Shown: positions 34,421 to 44,323 of the stretch, piece by piece
How the letters are laid out: the number at the start of each line of letters is the position of its first letter
How positions within the stretch are numbered: position 1 is the first letter of the stretch
Assembly (NCBI RefSeq): GCF_002836515.1
Contig: NZ_PJBC01000003.1
Coordinates: 248,001-312,000, forward strand
Reading direction: 5' to 3'
Source of the DNA: Pseudomonas sp. Choline-02u-1
GTDB lineage: Bacteria > Pseudomonadota > Gammaproteobacteria > Pseudomonadales > Pseudomonadaceae
DNA length: 64,000 nt
Position numbers and translations under genes: made by a program
Notes under the pieces: model-generated
Seen by the model: the letters and a program-made list of their open reading frames with translations, nothing else
The model's database searches: none
What the model was told of the DNA's origin: nothing

Positions 34421-35098
34421 ATGAAACTGTTGGTCGTCGAAGATGAGGCCCTGTTGCGTCATCACCTGCGAACCCGCCTGACGGAAAGCGGACACGTGGT
34501 CGAGTCCGTGGCCAACGCCGAGGAGGCGCTGTACCAGACCGGACAGTACAACTTCGATCTGGCGGTGATCGATCTCGGCCTGCCGGGCATGGGCGGCCTA
34601 GACCTGATCCGCCAGTTGCGCTCGGGGGGCAAGACCTTCCCGATTCTGATCCTCACCGCGCGGGGCAACTGGCAAGACAAGGTCGAAGGGCTCGCCGCCG
34701 GCGCCGATGATTACGTGGTCAAACCGTTCCAGTTCGAAGAACTCGACGCACGCCTGAATGCCTTGCTGCGCCGCTCCAGCGGTTTCACCCAGTCGACCAT
34801 TGTTGCCGGGCCGTTGCTGCTCGACCTCAATCGCAAACAGGCCAGCCTCGATGAACAACCGCTGGCGCTGACCGCTTACGAATACCGCATCCTTGAATAC
34901 CTCATGCGCCATCATCAGCAAGTGGTGCCCAAGGATCGCTTGATGGAGCAGCTCTATCCGGATGACGACGAGCGTGATCCGAATGTCATCGAAGTGCTGG
35001 TCGGCCGTCTGCGCCGTAAACTCGAAGGCCCGGCCGGGTTCAAACCGATCGACACCGTGCGCGGCCTTGGCTACCTGTTCAATGAGCGCTGCAATTGA
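34421..35098 (+). CDS. phoP: Response regulator PhoP
   Basis: The 225-residue OmpR-family regulator has a receiver (LLVVEDEALLRHHL; Asp in LAVIDLGLPGMGG; Thr in ILTARGNW; Lys in VVKPFQFEELDARL) and a winged-helix domain (LTAYEYRILEYLMRHH, NVIEVLVGRLRRKLE, TVRGLGYLF). It controls Mg2+ and cationic-peptide responses with PhoQ. ATG 34421 has a GGAGGG sequence. Its stop overlaps the TTG start of phoQ. Confidence 0.92.
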   Translation: MKLLVVEDEALLRHHLRTRLTESGHVVESVANAEEALYQTGQYNFDLAVIDLGLPGMGGLDLIRQLRSGGKTFPILILTARGNWQDKVEGLAAGADDYVVKPFQFEELDARLNALLRRSSGFTQSTIVAGPLLLDLNRKQASLDEQPLALTAYEYRILEYLMRHHQQVVPKDRLMEQLYPDDDERDPNVIEVLVGRLRRKLEGPAGFKPIDTVRGLGYLFNERCN

Positions 35099-36441
35099 TC
35101 CGTTCCCTTCGTGTTCGTTTGATGCTCGCCGCCACCACGTTGGCGGTGTTGTTCATGCTCGCCTTGCTGCCGGCGATGCAGGGCGCCTTCAGCCTTGCCT
35201 TGCAGGACTCGATCGAACAACGCCTGGCCTCCGACGTCACCACGTTGATCTCCGCCGCACGGGTGGAAAACGGTCGCCTGATGATGCCAACGCAACTGCC
35301 GGATGAGCGCTTCAATCTTGCCGACTTCCGTTTGCTTGGCTATATCTACGACCGCAATGGCAAGTTGGTGTGGCGTTCGAGAGCCACTGACGAAGAACAG
35401 ATCAACTACACACCGCGTTACGACGGTCTCGGCAATGAATTCGCGCGGATCCGTGAGGCCAACGGTCAGGAATTCTTCGTCTACGACGTCGAGGTCAAAC
35501 TGCTCGGCGGCAAAAGTGCGGCGTTCAGCATCGTCGCTCTGCAACCGGTACGTGAATACGAAACCACCCTCGAAGGCCTGCGCGAAAATCTCTATCTGGG
35601 CTTCGGCGCGGCATTGCTCGTATTACTGGCGTTGCTATGGATCGGTCTGACCTGGGGCCTCAAGGCTTTGCGCCGATTGAGCCAGGAACTCGATGAAATC
35701 GAAGGCGGCACCCGCGAAAGCCTCACGGAAAAACACCCGCGCGAACTGCTGCGGTTGACCGGCTCGCTCAACCGCCTGCTGCTCAGCGAACGGCAGCAGC
35801 GCAGCCGCTACAGCGACTCCCTCGACGACCTCGCACACAGCCTGAAAACCCCGTTGGCGGTACTGCAAGGCGTCAGCGAAGACATGGCCCAGCGTCCGGA
35901 AGACCGTGATCAGGCCTGGGTCCTGCAGAGCCAGATCGAACGCATGAGCCAGCAGATCAGCTATCAACTGCAGCGGGCCAGCCTGCGCAAAAGTGGCCTG
36001 GTCCGCCATCAGGTGCGCTTGCAACCGGTGCTCAAAAGCCTGTGCGACACGCTGGACAAGGTCTATCGCGATAAGCATGTGCGCGTGACCTTTGATCTGC
36101 CTGAGCATTGCTACGTGCCGATCGAGCAGGGCGCCTTGCTGGAAATGCTCGGCAACTTGCTGGAGAACGCCTATCGCCTGTGTCTGGGCGAGGTGCGTGT
36201 CAGCGTGCGCGAGTCCCTGGTCGGGATCGAGTTATGCGTCGAGGACGATGGGCCAGGTGTGCCACTGGACCAACGTGCGCGGATTCTCGAGCGCGGCGAA
36301 CGTCTGGATGCCCAGCATCCAGGGCAGGGAATCGGACTGGCGGTGGTCAAGGACATCATCGAAAGCTACAACGCCCGTCTGGCCCTGGGCGATTCGCCGA
36401 TGGGCGGGGCGGTGTTCAGGATTCATTTTCCTGCGGCTTGA
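35095..36441 (+). CDS. phoQ: Sensor histidine kinase PhoQ
   Basis: The 448-residue kinase equals the usual PhoQ length. It has two transmembrane helices (LMLAATTLAVLFMLALLPAM; YLGFGAALLVLLALLWIGL) flanking an acidic periplasmic sensor. The H-box is DSLDDLAHSLKTPLAVLQGV, which carries the His of the PhoQ-type H-box, and the ATPase part has NLLENAYRL, DDGPGVP and GQGIGLAV. Translation starts at TTG 35095, overlapping the phoP stop, so coupling is expected. Confidence 0.92.
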   Translation: MIRSLRVRLMLAATTLAVLFMLALLPAMQGAFSLALQDSIEQRLASDVTTLISAARVENGRLMMPTQLPDERFNLADFRLLGYIYDRNGKLVWRSRATDEEQINYTPRYDGLGNEFARIREANGQEFFVYDVEVKLLGGKSAAFSIVALQPVREYETTLEGLRENLYLGFGAALLVLLALLWIGLTWGLKALRRLSQELDEIEGGTRESLTEKHPRELLRLTGSLNRLLLSERQQRSRYSDSLDDLAHSLKTPLAVLQGVSEDMAQRPEDRDQAWVLQSQIERMSQQISYQLQRASLRKSGLVRHQVRLQPVLKSLCDTLDKVYRDKHVRVTFDLPEHCYVPIEQGALLEMLGNLLENAYRLCLGEVRVSVRESLVGIELCVEDDGPGVPLDQRARILERGERLDAQHPGQGIGLAVVKDIIESYNARLALGDSPMGGAVFRIHFPAA

Positions 36442-36460
36442 ATGTTGACAGTGCCGGCCT

Positions 36461-36530
36461 CTTCGCGGGCAAGCCCGCTCCCACGCTTGAAATGCAATCC
36501 TCCTGTGGGAGCGAGCCTGCTCGCAAAGGC
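36461..36530. repeat. BIME: REP pair after phoQ
   Basis: CTTCGCGGGCAAGCCCGCTC and GTGGGAGCGAGCCTGCTCGC face each other between convergent phoQ and the AraC gene. Confidence 0.85.
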
Positions 36531-36538
36531 GTCTTGCT

Positions 36539-37537
36539 TCAAAACTCCTGCGCCCGATAAGCCCCCGGTGTCAGCCCCGTCCATTTCTTGAATGCCCGAT
36601 GAAACGCCGACGGCTCGGAAAACCCGAGCTGCTCGGCGATCTGCTGCAACGACAGATCCGCGCGCCCCAGATGATAGATGGCGATATCCCGCCGCAGTTG
36701 ATCCTTTAGCTCTTGAAAACTCGTACCTTCCTCTCGCAAGTGCCGGCGCAACGTTTGCGGGCTGATGTGCAGATGCGTGGCGACGGCTTCCAGATCCGGC
36801 CAATGCGCAGCGTCGCGGCTGAGCAAACGACGCAGGCGGCTGCTCAGGCTGTCGCCGTCGTCCGGGCGCGAGAGCAGGTCGGCGGGGGAGCGTTCGAGGA
36901 AATGCTTGAGCGTGCGTTCGTCCTGCAACAGCGGCATCGCCAGATAGCGACGGTGAAACAGCAGGCTGCTTTGCTCGGCATCAAAGGTCAGCGGGCACGG
37001 AAACAGCAGGTCGTATTCGCTGCCATGATCGGGGCGCGGGTAGCTGAAGGTTGCCTGCTCCAGGCGAATCCTCTGGCCTATCAACCAACTGCCGAGGCGG
37101 TGCCAGATCACCAGCAGACTTTCGCTGAGAAAGTGATCCGGATCCCACCACTGCGCGTCATCCAGGCTCAACCGCACCCATTCGTCTTCGCGGCGCAGGG
37201 ACAGGCGCGGGGCGTCGGGGAACAGGCTGTAAAACAACAAACCGCGTTGCAGGGCCTTCTCCAGATTGCGGCAGTGAATCGAGGCGTGACACATCATGGC
37301 AAAGCTGCCCGGCTTGCTCGGTGCGTTACCGAAACCCAGGTATTCATCGTCCAGCGCCGCCCACAACCCCTGAATCAGGCGGGTGAACTGCTCCGGGGCG
37401 ATGCGTGCGCGGGGCTCCTCGAGCAACTCCGGGCTGATCCCCAGTTGCTGCAACAGTCCTGAACAATCCAGGCCGCGACGGCGCGCACCGCCAAGGGCGG
37501 CACGGGCGAAATGGCTGGCGATGGTGCGTTCGCGCAT
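36539..37537 (-). CDS. AraC-family transcriptional regulator (PA1182-like)
   Basis: The 332-residue protein has an N-terminal arabinose-binding-like regulatory region of the kind seen in OruR/ArgR-type activators. A C-terminal AraC DNA-binding domain has two helix-turn-helix units (LEAVATHLHISPQTLRRHLREEG; LQQIAEQLGFSEPSAFHRAFKKWTG). ATG 37537 has AAGGA 9 bases upstream; a GTG at 37561 would add eight residues. It is divergent from dctA with palindromes between them. The effector and target are unknown. Confidence 0.88.
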   Translation of the reverse strand: MRERTIASHFARAALGGARRRGLDCSGLLQQLGISPELLEEPRARIAPEQFTRLIQGLWAALDDEYLGFGNAPSKPGSFAMMCHASIHCRNLEKALQRGLLFYSLFPDAPRLSLRREDEWVRLSLDDAQWWDPDHFLSESLLVIWHRLGSWLIGQRIRLEQATFSYPRPDHGSEYDLLFPCPLTFDAEQSSLLFHRRYLAMPLLQDERTLKHFLERSPADLLSRPDDGDSLSSRLRRLLSRDAAHWPDLEAVATHLHISPQTLRRHLREEGTSFQELKDQLRRDIAIYHLGRADLSLQQIAEQLGFSEPSAFHRAFKKWTGLTPGAYRAQEF

Positions 37538-37592
37538 AAGCGGCAATCCTTGTTCAAGCACCGATCGTAACGACGGGCCGGCGACGCAACAA

Positions 37593-37647
37593 GGCGGATT
37601 TCCGCCAAATTGCAGGACGCCGAACGCTCAGTTGGCGGAAATCCGCC
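37593..37647. promoter_or_regulatory. Paired palindromes between the AraC gene and dctA
   Basis: GGCGGATTTCCGCC (37593-37606) and GGCGGAAATCCGCC (37634-37647) are each palindromic and are reverse complements of each other. They are 41 bases apart (about four helical turns). They lie 56-110 bases upstream of the AraC gene and are candidate autoregulatory operators. Confidence 0.6.
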
Positions 37648-37725
37648 ATGCCTCAAGTCACTGATTGGTGACAGGAAATCCCGCAGGCCCTGATATCAAA
37701 AGGCTTGCTGCCATTCGCACCAATC

Positions 37726-37741
37726 TGGCACGACGTTTGCG
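37726..37741 (+). promoter_or_regulatory. Sigma-54 promoter of dctA
   Basis: TGGCACGACGTTTGCG has the GG and GC elements with the required 10-base spacing and matches the consensus at all but the last base. DctB/DctD-activated sigma-54 transcription of dctA is the known arrangement; dctBD are not in this window. Confidence 0.85.
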
Positions 37742-37883
37742 ATAGAGGTGACAGAAGCGTGCATTTTTCCCCGCCGGGGAAATGCCGTTCCAACAACAAA
37801 TCCCTCCAGTGCAGGAGGGTTCGCAATTAAGGTTCTGCGCTCGACAGATGGATGTTGCCGCTGGACGCTTGAGGAAACCTGCA

Positions 37884-39218
37884 ATGACGACTCGTCAGCC
37901 ACTGTATAAATCCCTGTATTTCCAGGTGATCGTTGCCATCGCCATCGGCATTCTGCTCGGTCACTTCTACCCGCAGACCGGTGTGGCCCTCAAGCCACTG
38001 GGTGACGGCTTCATCAAGCTGATCAAAATGGTCATCGCCCCGATCATCTTCTGTACTGTTGTCAGCGGTATCGCCGGCATGCAGAACATGAAGTCGGTAG
38101 GCAAGACCGGCGGCTACGCGCTGCTGTACTTCGAAATCGTTTCCACCATTGCCCTGCTGATCGGTCTGGTTGTTGTCAACGTTGTGCAACCGGGCGCCGG
38201 CATGCACATCGATGTCACCACCCTCGACGCCTCGAAAATCGCCACCTACGTGACGGCCAGTAAAGACCAGAGCATCGTCGGCTTCCTCCTTAATGTGATC
38301 CCGAACACCATCGTCGGCGCGTTCGCCACCGGTGACATCCTGCAAGTGTTGATGTTCTCGGTGATCTTCGGCTACGCCCTGCATCGCCTGGGTTCGTACG
38401 GTCGTCCGCTGCTGGACATGATCGATCGCTTCGCTCACGTGATGTTCAACATCATCAACATGATCATGAAACTGGCGCCGCTGGGTGCGTTCGGTGCCAT
38501 GGCGTTCACCATCGGTGCCTACGGTGTCGGCTCGCTGGTGCAGTTGGGCCAGTTGATGATCTGCTTCTACATCACCTGCGTCCTGTTCGTCGTGCTGGTG
38601 CTGGGAGCGATCTGCCGTGCTCACGGTTTCAGCGTGTTCAAGCTGGTGCGCTACATCCGTGAAGAGCTGTTGATTGTACTGGGCACGTCCTCATCGGAAT
38701 CGGCACTGCCACGCATGCTGATCAAGATGGAGCGTCTGGGCGCGAAGAAATCGGTAGTGGGTCTGGTGATCCCGACCGGTTACTCGTTCAACCTTGACGG
38801 TACTTCGATCTACCTGACCATGGCCGCCGTGTTCATCGCCCAGGCGACCGACACGCACATGGACATCACTCACCAGATCACCCTGCTGCTGGTACTGCTG
38901 CTGTCCTCCAAAGGCGCAGCCGGTGTGACCGGTTCGGGCTTCATCGTGCTGGCCGCCACCCTGTCGGCGGTCGGTCACCTGCCAGTGGCCGGTCTGGCGC
39001 TGATCCTCGGTATCGACCGCTTCATGTCCGAAGCCCGCGCGCTGACCAACCTGGTCGGTAACGCTGTGGCGACCATCGTCGTGGCCAAATGGGTCAAGGA
39101 GCTGGACACCGACCAACTGCAAGCCGAACTGGCTTCTGGCGGGCGCGGTATCTCCGACGAGCGTGAAGAAGACGACCTGGGTGTGGCTGAAGGCCCCACC
39201 CCGAGCAGCGTGAAGTAA
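37884..39218 (+). CDS. dctA: C4-dicarboxylate transporter DctA
   Basis: The 444-residue inner-membrane symporter of the DAACS family imports succinate, fumarate and malate. It has about eight hydrophobic helices and re-entrant loops. Signatures are [14 protein letters not shown] (serine-rich hairpin), [17 protein letters not shown] and the C-terminal [24 protein letters not shown] 37884 has AGGA 8 bases upstream. The upstream sigma-54 promoter supports the assignment. Confidence 0.95.
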   Translation: MTTRQPLYKSLYFQVIVAIAIGILLGHFYPQTGVALKPLGDGFIKLIKMVIAPIIFCTVVSGIAGMQNMKSVGKTGGYALLYFEIVSTIALLIGLVVVNVVQPGAGMHIDVTTLDASKIATYVTASKDQSIVGFLLNVIPNTIVGAFATGDILQVLMFSVIFGYALHRLGSYGRPLLDMIDRFAHVMFNIINMIMKLAPLGAFGAMAFTIGAYGVGSLVQLGQLMICFYITCVLFVVLVLGAICRAHGFSVFKLVRYIREELLIVLGTSSSESALPRMLIKMERLGAKKSVVGLVIPTGYSFNLDGTSIYLTMAAVFIAQATDTHMDITHQITLLLVLLLSSKGAAGVTGSGFIVLAATLSAVGHLPVAGLALILGIDRFMSEARALTNLVGNAVATIVVAKWVKELDTDQLQAELASGGRGISDEREEDDLGVAEGPTPSSVK

Positions 39219-39233
39219 GCATCGCTTGAACGA

Positions 39234-39257
39234 AAAACCCGCTTCGGCGGGTTTTTT
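39234..39257 (+). terminator. Intrinsic terminator after dctA
   Basis: AAAACCCGC-TTCG-GCGGGTTTTTT is a short GC-rich hairpin with a UUCG tetraloop and T-tract. Confidence 0.9.
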
Positions 39258-39362
39258 CTTGCCCGGAATTTGAGCGCAACGGTCACACCTGCTGACATTT
39301 GCGGTGATTGCCGCATCGACGATGCCTGCCTAGGCTGAGTGCATCGCCCAAGGAGTTCGTCC

Positions 39363-40544
39363 ATGTCCGCACCGCTGGCCTCACTGAAAATTCTCGATTT
39401 CTCGACTTTGCTGCCGGGGCCGTTCGCCTCGTTGCTGCTGGCGGACATGGGCGCTGAGGTGCTGCGCATCGAATCGCCAACGCGCATGGACCTGCTGCGG
39501 GTGCTGCCCCCGCACGATGGCGGGGTATCGGCCAGCCACGCCTACCTGAACCGCAACAAGCGCAGTCTGGCGCTGGACTTGAAACAGCCCGAAGCGCTGG
39601 AAATCATCAAGCGACTGCTGGGCGATTACGACATCGTTCTGGAGCAATTTCGTCCCGGCGTGATGGAGCGTCTGGGCTTGGGTTATGAGGCATTGAAGGC
39701 GATCAATCCGCGGCTGATCTACGTATCGATCAGCGGTTACGGCCAGACCGGGCCGTACAAGGAGCGCGCCGGACATGACATCAATTATCTGGCCCTGGCG
39801 GGGCTGGCCAGCTACACCGGCCGCGCCGACAGCGGGCCGTTGCCGCTGGGCATGCAGGTGGCGGACGTGGCTGGCGGTTCGCTGCACGGGGTCATCGGCT
39901 TGCTGGCGGCGGTGATTGCCCGCCAGCAGAGCGGGCAAGGCACGCATCTGGATGTGAGCATGACCGATTGTGCGTTCAGCCTTAACGCCATGGCCGGCGC
40001 GGGATATCTGGCCTGTGGCGAGGAACCGGGCCGGGAAGACCAGATGCTCAATGGCGGCAGCTTCTACGATTATTACCGCACGCGGGATGGGCGCTGGATG
40101 TCGGTGGGCAGTCTGGAGCCGGCATTTATGCAGCAACTGTGCGCGGCACTGGGCCGGCCGGAGTTGGCAGCACAAGGGTTATCGCCCAAGCCGGATCAGC
40201 AACAGGCGCTGAAAGAGGCGTTGCAGGTCGAGTTCGAGCGGCATGATTTTGCTGAACTGTGCGAGCTATTCGCCGGGGTCGATGCGTGTGTCGAGCCGGT
40301 GTTGAGTGTGGGTGAGGCAGTGCGCCATCCGCAGTTGCAGGCGCGGGCGCTGGTGACTCAGGTGCCGCGTGCCGATGGCTCGACGCAGGCGCAGATCACG
40401 TGTCCGCTGAAATTCTCTGAGGCGTTGCCGGAGCCGAGGCATGTCGGCGCGGGGTTAGGGCAGCATACGGATGAAGTGTTGGGGGAGTTGGGATTGAGTG
40501 CTGAGCGGATCGTCGAGTTGCGTTCGGCCAAGGTAATCCTTTAG
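39363..40544 (+). CDS. CaiB/BaiF-family CoA transferase
   Basis: The 393-residue class III CoA transferase has the N-terminal LKILDFSTLLPGPFASLLLADMGAEVLRIE pattern and the catalytic Asp region in THLDVSMTDCAFSLNAMAG. LNRNKRSLALDLKQPE is the CoA-binding segment. Homologues are often annotated as alpha-methylacyl-CoA racemase, so the acyl substrate is uncertain. ATG 39363 has AAGGAG upstream. No pathway genes are adjacent. Confidence 0.85.
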   Translation: MSAPLASLKILDFSTLLPGPFASLLLADMGAEVLRIESPTRMDLLRVLPPHDGGVSASHAYLNRNKRSLALDLKQPEALEIIKRLLGDYDIVLEQFRPGVMERLGLGYEALKAINPRLIYVSISGYGQTGPYKERAGHDINYLALAGLASYTGRADSGPLPLGMQVADVAGGSLHGVIGLLAAVIARQQSGQGTHLDVSMTDCAFSLNAMAGAGYLACGEEPGREDQMLNGGSFYDYYRTRDGRWMSVGSLEPAFMQQLCAALGRPELAAQGLSPKPDQQQALKEALQVEFERHDFAELCELFAGVDACVEPVLSVGEAVRHPQLQARALVTQVPRADGSTQAQITCPLKFSEALPEPRHVGAGLGQHTDEVLGELGLSAERIVELRSAKVIL

Positions 40545-40558
40545 TGCCTGAGCCGCCG

Positions 40559-40628
40559 CCTTCGCGAGCAGGCTCGCTCCCACATTGAAATGCATTCCCC
40601 TGTGGAAGCGAGCCTGCTCGCGAAGGGG
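40559..40628. repeat. BIME: REP pair after the CoA transferase
   Basis: CCTTCGCGAGCAGGCTCGCT and GTGGAAGCGAGCCTGCTCGC form a head-to-head pair between convergent genes. Confidence 0.85.
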
Positions 40629-40651
40629 CCAGCCGATGCTCTACAAAACTG

Positions 40652-41146
40652 TCATTCCACCCGCATCTCGCCACTGAACACCAGCGTACTGCGGCAACGC
40701 CGGCACAGATACCGCCGCCCTTGCCGCACCAGGCCATGGCGCTGGGCGGTAAACGGGAAATCACTGTCGGGGCACGGGCATTTGTAGATATAGCGGGTCA
40801 CGCTGCGCCGCTTGATCTCATAGGTGTGGCAGCGGTCCGGCGGTAGCTCGTAAACGCCGCGCATGATCAGTTGCCACTCTTCGCCATGGGGCTGAATACG
40901 GTCGCCGAACAGTTGATGAGCGATCAGGTGCGCGACTTCGTGGGCCACGGTCTGCTTGAGGAAGTGTTCGGTGTTTTCCCGATACAGCTGGGGGTTGAAA
41001 CGCAGCAGGTTCTCGTGCAAATGCGCAACACCGGCTTTCTGCCCGCGCAGCTTGAGGCTGACCACGGGGCGTTTGAAGGAACGTTTGAAAAAGGATTCAG
41101 CGAGTTGATAACAATCTTCGACGCGGGTATTGAGTTGCTCGGGCAT
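40652..41146 (-). CDS. sprT: SprT-family zinc metalloprotease-like protein
   Basis: The 164-residue SprT homologue has the zinc-binding HEVAHLIAH motif near residue 70. A C-terminal zinc ribbon is formed by YKCPCPDSDF and YLCRRCRSTL. The family is related to eukaryotic Spartan proteases; the bacterial role is poorly defined. The length fits the family. Confidence 0.9.
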   Translation of the reverse strand: MPEQLNTRVEDCYQLAESFFKRSFKRPVVSLKLRGQKAGVAHLHENLLRFNPQLYRENTEHFLKQTVAHEVAHLIAHQLFGDRIQPHGEEWQLIMRGVYELPPDRCHTYEIKRRSVTRYIYKCPCPDSDFPFTAQRHGLVRQGRRYLCRRCRSTLVFSGEMRVE

Positions 41147-41236
41147 GCTTGATGGATCTCCAGAGACGCCGAGTATGCCGCAACCCCGGGCGCTTGCGAA
41201 TCGCCGACCTGCCGAATGGTCATTGCCCCAATAAGA

Positions 41237-41256
41237 AGGCCGCCTTGCGGCGGCCT
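41237..41256 (-). terminator. Probable terminator of the YIP1-family gene
   Basis: AGGCCGCC-TTGC-GGCGGCCT is a strong hairpin after the stop codon, but the U-tract on the minus strand is weak (CTTCTTATT). Confidence 0.55.
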
Positions 41257-41293
41257 GTATCGGCAGATGTCGTTTATCCGGGGAGGAAACCGG

Positions 41294-41896
41294 TCAGTTG
41301 GTATAGACCGGGCCGACACCCAGGCCCCAGACGATCACGGTGAACGCCATGATCGCCACGAGCACCACCAGGCCCACCGCGAGCACCGAGCTCGAAAACA
41401 GAAAACCTTCATCCGATGGAATGTTCATGAACGTTGGCAGGCCCACATACAGCAGATACACCGTGTAGCAGATAGCCGCCGTGCCGACGATCATCCCCAG
41501 CCACATGTGCGGATACAAAGCGGCCAGGCCGCCGACGAACAACGGTGTCGCCGTGTAAGTGGCGAACGCCACACAACGGGCCAGGCTCGGATTGGCGTCG
41601 TAGGTGCGCGCCATCCAGTGCACGAAAGCGCCCATCACCGCGACCCCGCCGAGCATTGCCAGGTACGACATGATGGTCATCCACAAGGCGCTTTCGAACG
41701 TGAGCATCACCGGCGCGCGGTTGCCGATGACCCAGCCGACCTGGGTCGTGCCGATGAACGCCGAGACCGCAGGGATCGCCGCCAGAATCAACGTGTGCGT
41801 CAGGTACATGTGGCTGATGCTTTCCTCTTGGTCGCCACGGATCTCCTTCCATTCCTGATCGGGGTGGGTAAACAGTCCCACTACGTGATGGATCAT
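41294..41896 (-). CDS. YIP1-family membrane protein
   Basis: A 200-residue protein has five or so hydrophobic helices (HTLILAAIPAVSAFIG; MTIMSYLAMLGGVAVMGAFVHWMA; LVGLPTFMNIPSDEGFLFSSSVLAVG). It matches the Yip1 domain pattern. I place the start at ATG 41896 (MIHHVVGLFTHPDQEW), which has AAGAGGAG upstream; an ATG at 41923 would add nine residues. The function in bacteria is not established. Confidence 0.82.
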   Translation of the reverse strand: MIHHVVGLFTHPDQEWKEIRGDQEESISHMYLTHTLILAAIPAVSAFIGTTQVGWVIGNRAPVMLTFESALWMTIMSYLAMLGGVAVMGAFVHWMARTYDANPSLARCVAFATYTATPLFVGGLAALYPHMWLGMIVGTAAICYTVYLLYVGLPTFMNIPSDEGFLFSSSVLAVGLVVLVAIMAFTVIVWGLGVGPVYTN

Positions 41897-42175
41897 GCCA
41901 TTCACTCCTCTTGTCATTGCCATCGCCCCCCAACGGAGCGCCTACGGGCCAAGGCGGCCGAGCAAATACAGGTCTTCAGATGTGTGCGACCTTATGTCGC
42001 AGTATAGAAAGGAGTCCAGCGCACCGGTATGTCGGGCTTAGAGCAAATCGCGCTGTAAACATGAGGGATAATCGCCATTCCCTCTGTTGGAGGTGCCGCA
42101 GAATGCATGTTGAAGGAGGTGACTCTCGGGATGCTAAAATGCCGGCCTTTCGTCACACCTCACGGATTTCGCGTC

Positions 42176-43000
42176 ATGGGCACTCTTACGGTCAACCAGA
42201 ACAAACTGCAAAAGCGCCTGCGCCGCCTGGCCGGCGAAGCGGTCGCCGATTTCAACATGATCGAAGACGGCGACAAGGTCATGGTCTGCCTGTCCGGGGG
42301 CAAGGACAGCTACACCATGCTCGACGTGCTGCTCCACCTGCAGAAGGTTGCACCGATCAAGTTCGATATCGTCGCGGTGAACATGGACCAGAAGCAGCCG
42401 GGCTTTCCCGAGCACGTGCTGCCGGCCTACCTCAAAGAGCTGGGCGTCGAGTACCACATCGTCGAGAAAGACACCTACTCGGTGGTCAAGGAACTGGTGC
42501 CGGAAGGCAAGACCACCTGCTCGCTGTGCTCACGCCTGCGTCGCGGCACGCTGTACACCTTTGCCGATGAAATCGGCGCGACAAAAATGGCCCTCGGTCA
42601 TCATCGCGACGATATCGTCGAAACGTTTTTCCTCAACATGTTCTTCAACGGCACCCTGAAAGCGATGCCACCAAAACTGCGCGCCGACGATGGCCGCAAT
42701 GTGGTCATCCGCCCGCTGGCGTACTGCAACGAGAAGGACATCCAAGCTTACTCGGACCTCAAGCAGTTCCCGATCATCCCGTGCAACCTCTGCGGCTCGC
42801 AGGAAAACCTGCAGCGCCAGGTGGTCAAGGAAATGCTCCAGGACTGGGATCGCAAAACCCCGGGCCGCACCGAATCGATCTTCCGCAGCCTGCAGAACGT
42901 AGTGCCGTCGCAACTGGCCGACCGCAATCTGTTCGACTTCACCAGCCTGAAGATCGACGAGACCGCGGCTTCGCGTTTCGTCAATGTCGTCAATCTGTAA
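42176..43000 (+). CDS. ttcA: tRNA 2-thiocytidine synthetase TtcA
   Basis: The 274-residue enzyme thiolates C32 of certain tRNAs. The PP-loop SGGKDS is at residues 40-45. The [4Fe-4S] cysteines are in [13 protein letters not shown] and [14 protein letters not shown]. An ATP-binding [17 protein letters not shown] motif is present. ATG 42176 fits the family start [22 protein letters not shown] pair follows. Confidence 0.95.
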   Translation: MGTLTVNQNKLQKRLRRLAGEAVADFNMIEDGDKVMVCLSGGKDSYTMLDVLLHLQKVAPIKFDIVAVNMDQKQPGFPEHVLPAYLKELGVEYHIVEKDTYSVVKELVPEGKTTCSLCSRLRRGTLYTFADEIGATKMALGHHRDDIVETFFLNMFFNGTLKAMPPKLRADDGRNVVIRPLAYCNEKDIQAYSDLKQFPIIPCNLCGSQENLQRQVVKEMLQDWDRKTPGRTESIFRSLQNVVPSQLADRNLFDFTSLKIDETAASRFVNVVNL

Positions 43001-43009
43001 CCACATTCC

Positions 43010-43103
43010 AGGTGGGAGCGGGCTTGCTCGCGAAGACGGTGTATCAGCCGATAGATAATTCGACTGACACTCAGCCTTCGCGAGCACGCCCGCTCCCACA
43101 CTG
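43010..43103. repeat. BIME: REP pair after ttcA
   Basis: AGGTGGGAGCGGGCTTGCTC and CCTTCGCGAGCACGCCCGCT are opposed units separated by an unrelated 40-base core. Confidence 0.85.
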
Positions 43104-43133
43104 GTTTCTTTGTTTCATTCAATAGGAGAGGGC

Positions 43134-43808
43134 ATGCGCGATTACAAGTGGCTGCATGAATACTGTCTGAACCGTTTCGGTTCGGCGGCTGAACTGGAAG
43201 CCCATCTGCCCGTCCCCAAGACCCCCGCACAACTGCGCAAGATCCGCGACGACCGTTACCTCTCGACCATGGCCCTGCGGGTGTTTCGTGCCGGGCTCAA
43301 GCACAGCCTGGTCGACGCCAAGTGGCCCGCCTTCGAAGAAGTGTTCTTCAAGTTCGATCCGGAAAAAGTCGTGCTGATGAGCGCCGAGCACCTTGAGCGC
43401 CTGATGCAGGACGCGCGGATCATCCGCCACCTCGGCAAGCTGAAAAGCGTGCCGCGCAATGCGCAGTTCATTCTTGATGTGGAAAAGGACAAGGGCAGCT
43501 TCGGCGCGCTGATCGCCGACTGGCCGGTGACCGATATCGTCGGCCTGTGGACCTACCTGAAAAAGCACGGCCACCAACTCGGCGGGCTGTCGGCGCCACG
43601 GTTTTTGCGCATGGTCGGCAAGGACACGTTCGTGCCGAGCTACGACGTGGTGGCGGCGCTGAATGCGCAGAAGATCGTCGACAAAGTGCCGACCAGCCAG
43701 CGTGATCTGGCGACGGTGCAAAACGCCTTCAACCAGTGGCATGAACAAAGTGGCGGACGGCCAATGAGCCAGATCTCGATGATGCTCGCCTATACCGTCA
43801 ATCATTAA
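43134..43808 (+). CDS. DNA-3-methyladenine glycosylase I-like protein
   Basis: A 224-residue protein starts at ATG 43134 with AGGAGAGG upstream. It has HhH-glycosylase features of the Tag type: the MALRVFRAGLKHSLVDAKWPAFEEVFFKFD segment (compare the Tag ExxxAGxSW region) and DARIIRHLGKLKSVPRNAQ, the IRN/IRxNxxKI-like helix. The usual Tag zinc Cys/His pairs are not obvious. It may be a diverged paralogue with altered substrate. Confidence 0.75.
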   Translation: MRDYKWLHEYCLNRFGSAAELEAHLPVPKTPAQLRKIRDDRYLSTMALRVFRAGLKHSLVDAKWPAFEEVFFKFDPEKVVLMSAEHLERLMQDARIIRHLGKLKSVPRNAQFILDVEKDKGSFGALIADWPVTDIVGLWTYLKKHGHQLGGLSAPRFLRMVGKDTFVPSYDVVAALNAQKIVDKVPTSQRDLATVQNAFNQWHEQSGGRPMSQISMMLAYTVNH

Positions 43809-43822
43809 CAGCGTATCGCCCC

Positions 43823-43893
43823 ATTCGCGAGCAAGCCCGCTTCCACATTCTGGAATGCGTTCCCGTGTGGGAGCGGGCTTGCTCGCGAAGGCG
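43823..43893. repeat. BIME: REP pair
   Basis: ATTCGCGAGCAAGCCCGCTT and GTGTGGGAGCGGGCTTGCTC face each other between the glycosylase-like gene and the convergent DUF2069 gene. Confidence 0.85.
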
Positions 43894-43898
43894 CCAGT

Positions 43899-44323
43899 TC
43901 AGGCGACGGAGACGTCTCCCTCACCCGCCAGCTTGCGATTGAGCTGATAGCGCCAGCGCACATACAGCAGCGCCGAGCAGAACACCGCCAGGCTCGCGGC
44001 CATTTCCAGCAGGCCGAACAACTGTCGGTTGGGGTCGTACGCCGCCAGTGCACCTTTGATGAAATACAGATTCACCACAAAACACATCCATGAATGGCCA
44101 CGGGCACTGCCCATGATCATCGCCGGGGCGAGGATCAGCCACGGGATCAGCTCGACCAGCAGAATCACCCACGGCCGCGCGCCATGCAGATCGGCGAACA
44201 GCAGGTAGTAAGCGGCCAGCAAGCCGGCGAGGGCGAAAAAGCTCAGCAGGCTGAGCACGCGCATCGCCTTGACCCGTGGCTCAAGCCACGCCACCGAGGG
44301 CAGGACTTTCGGCTTCTTCGCCA

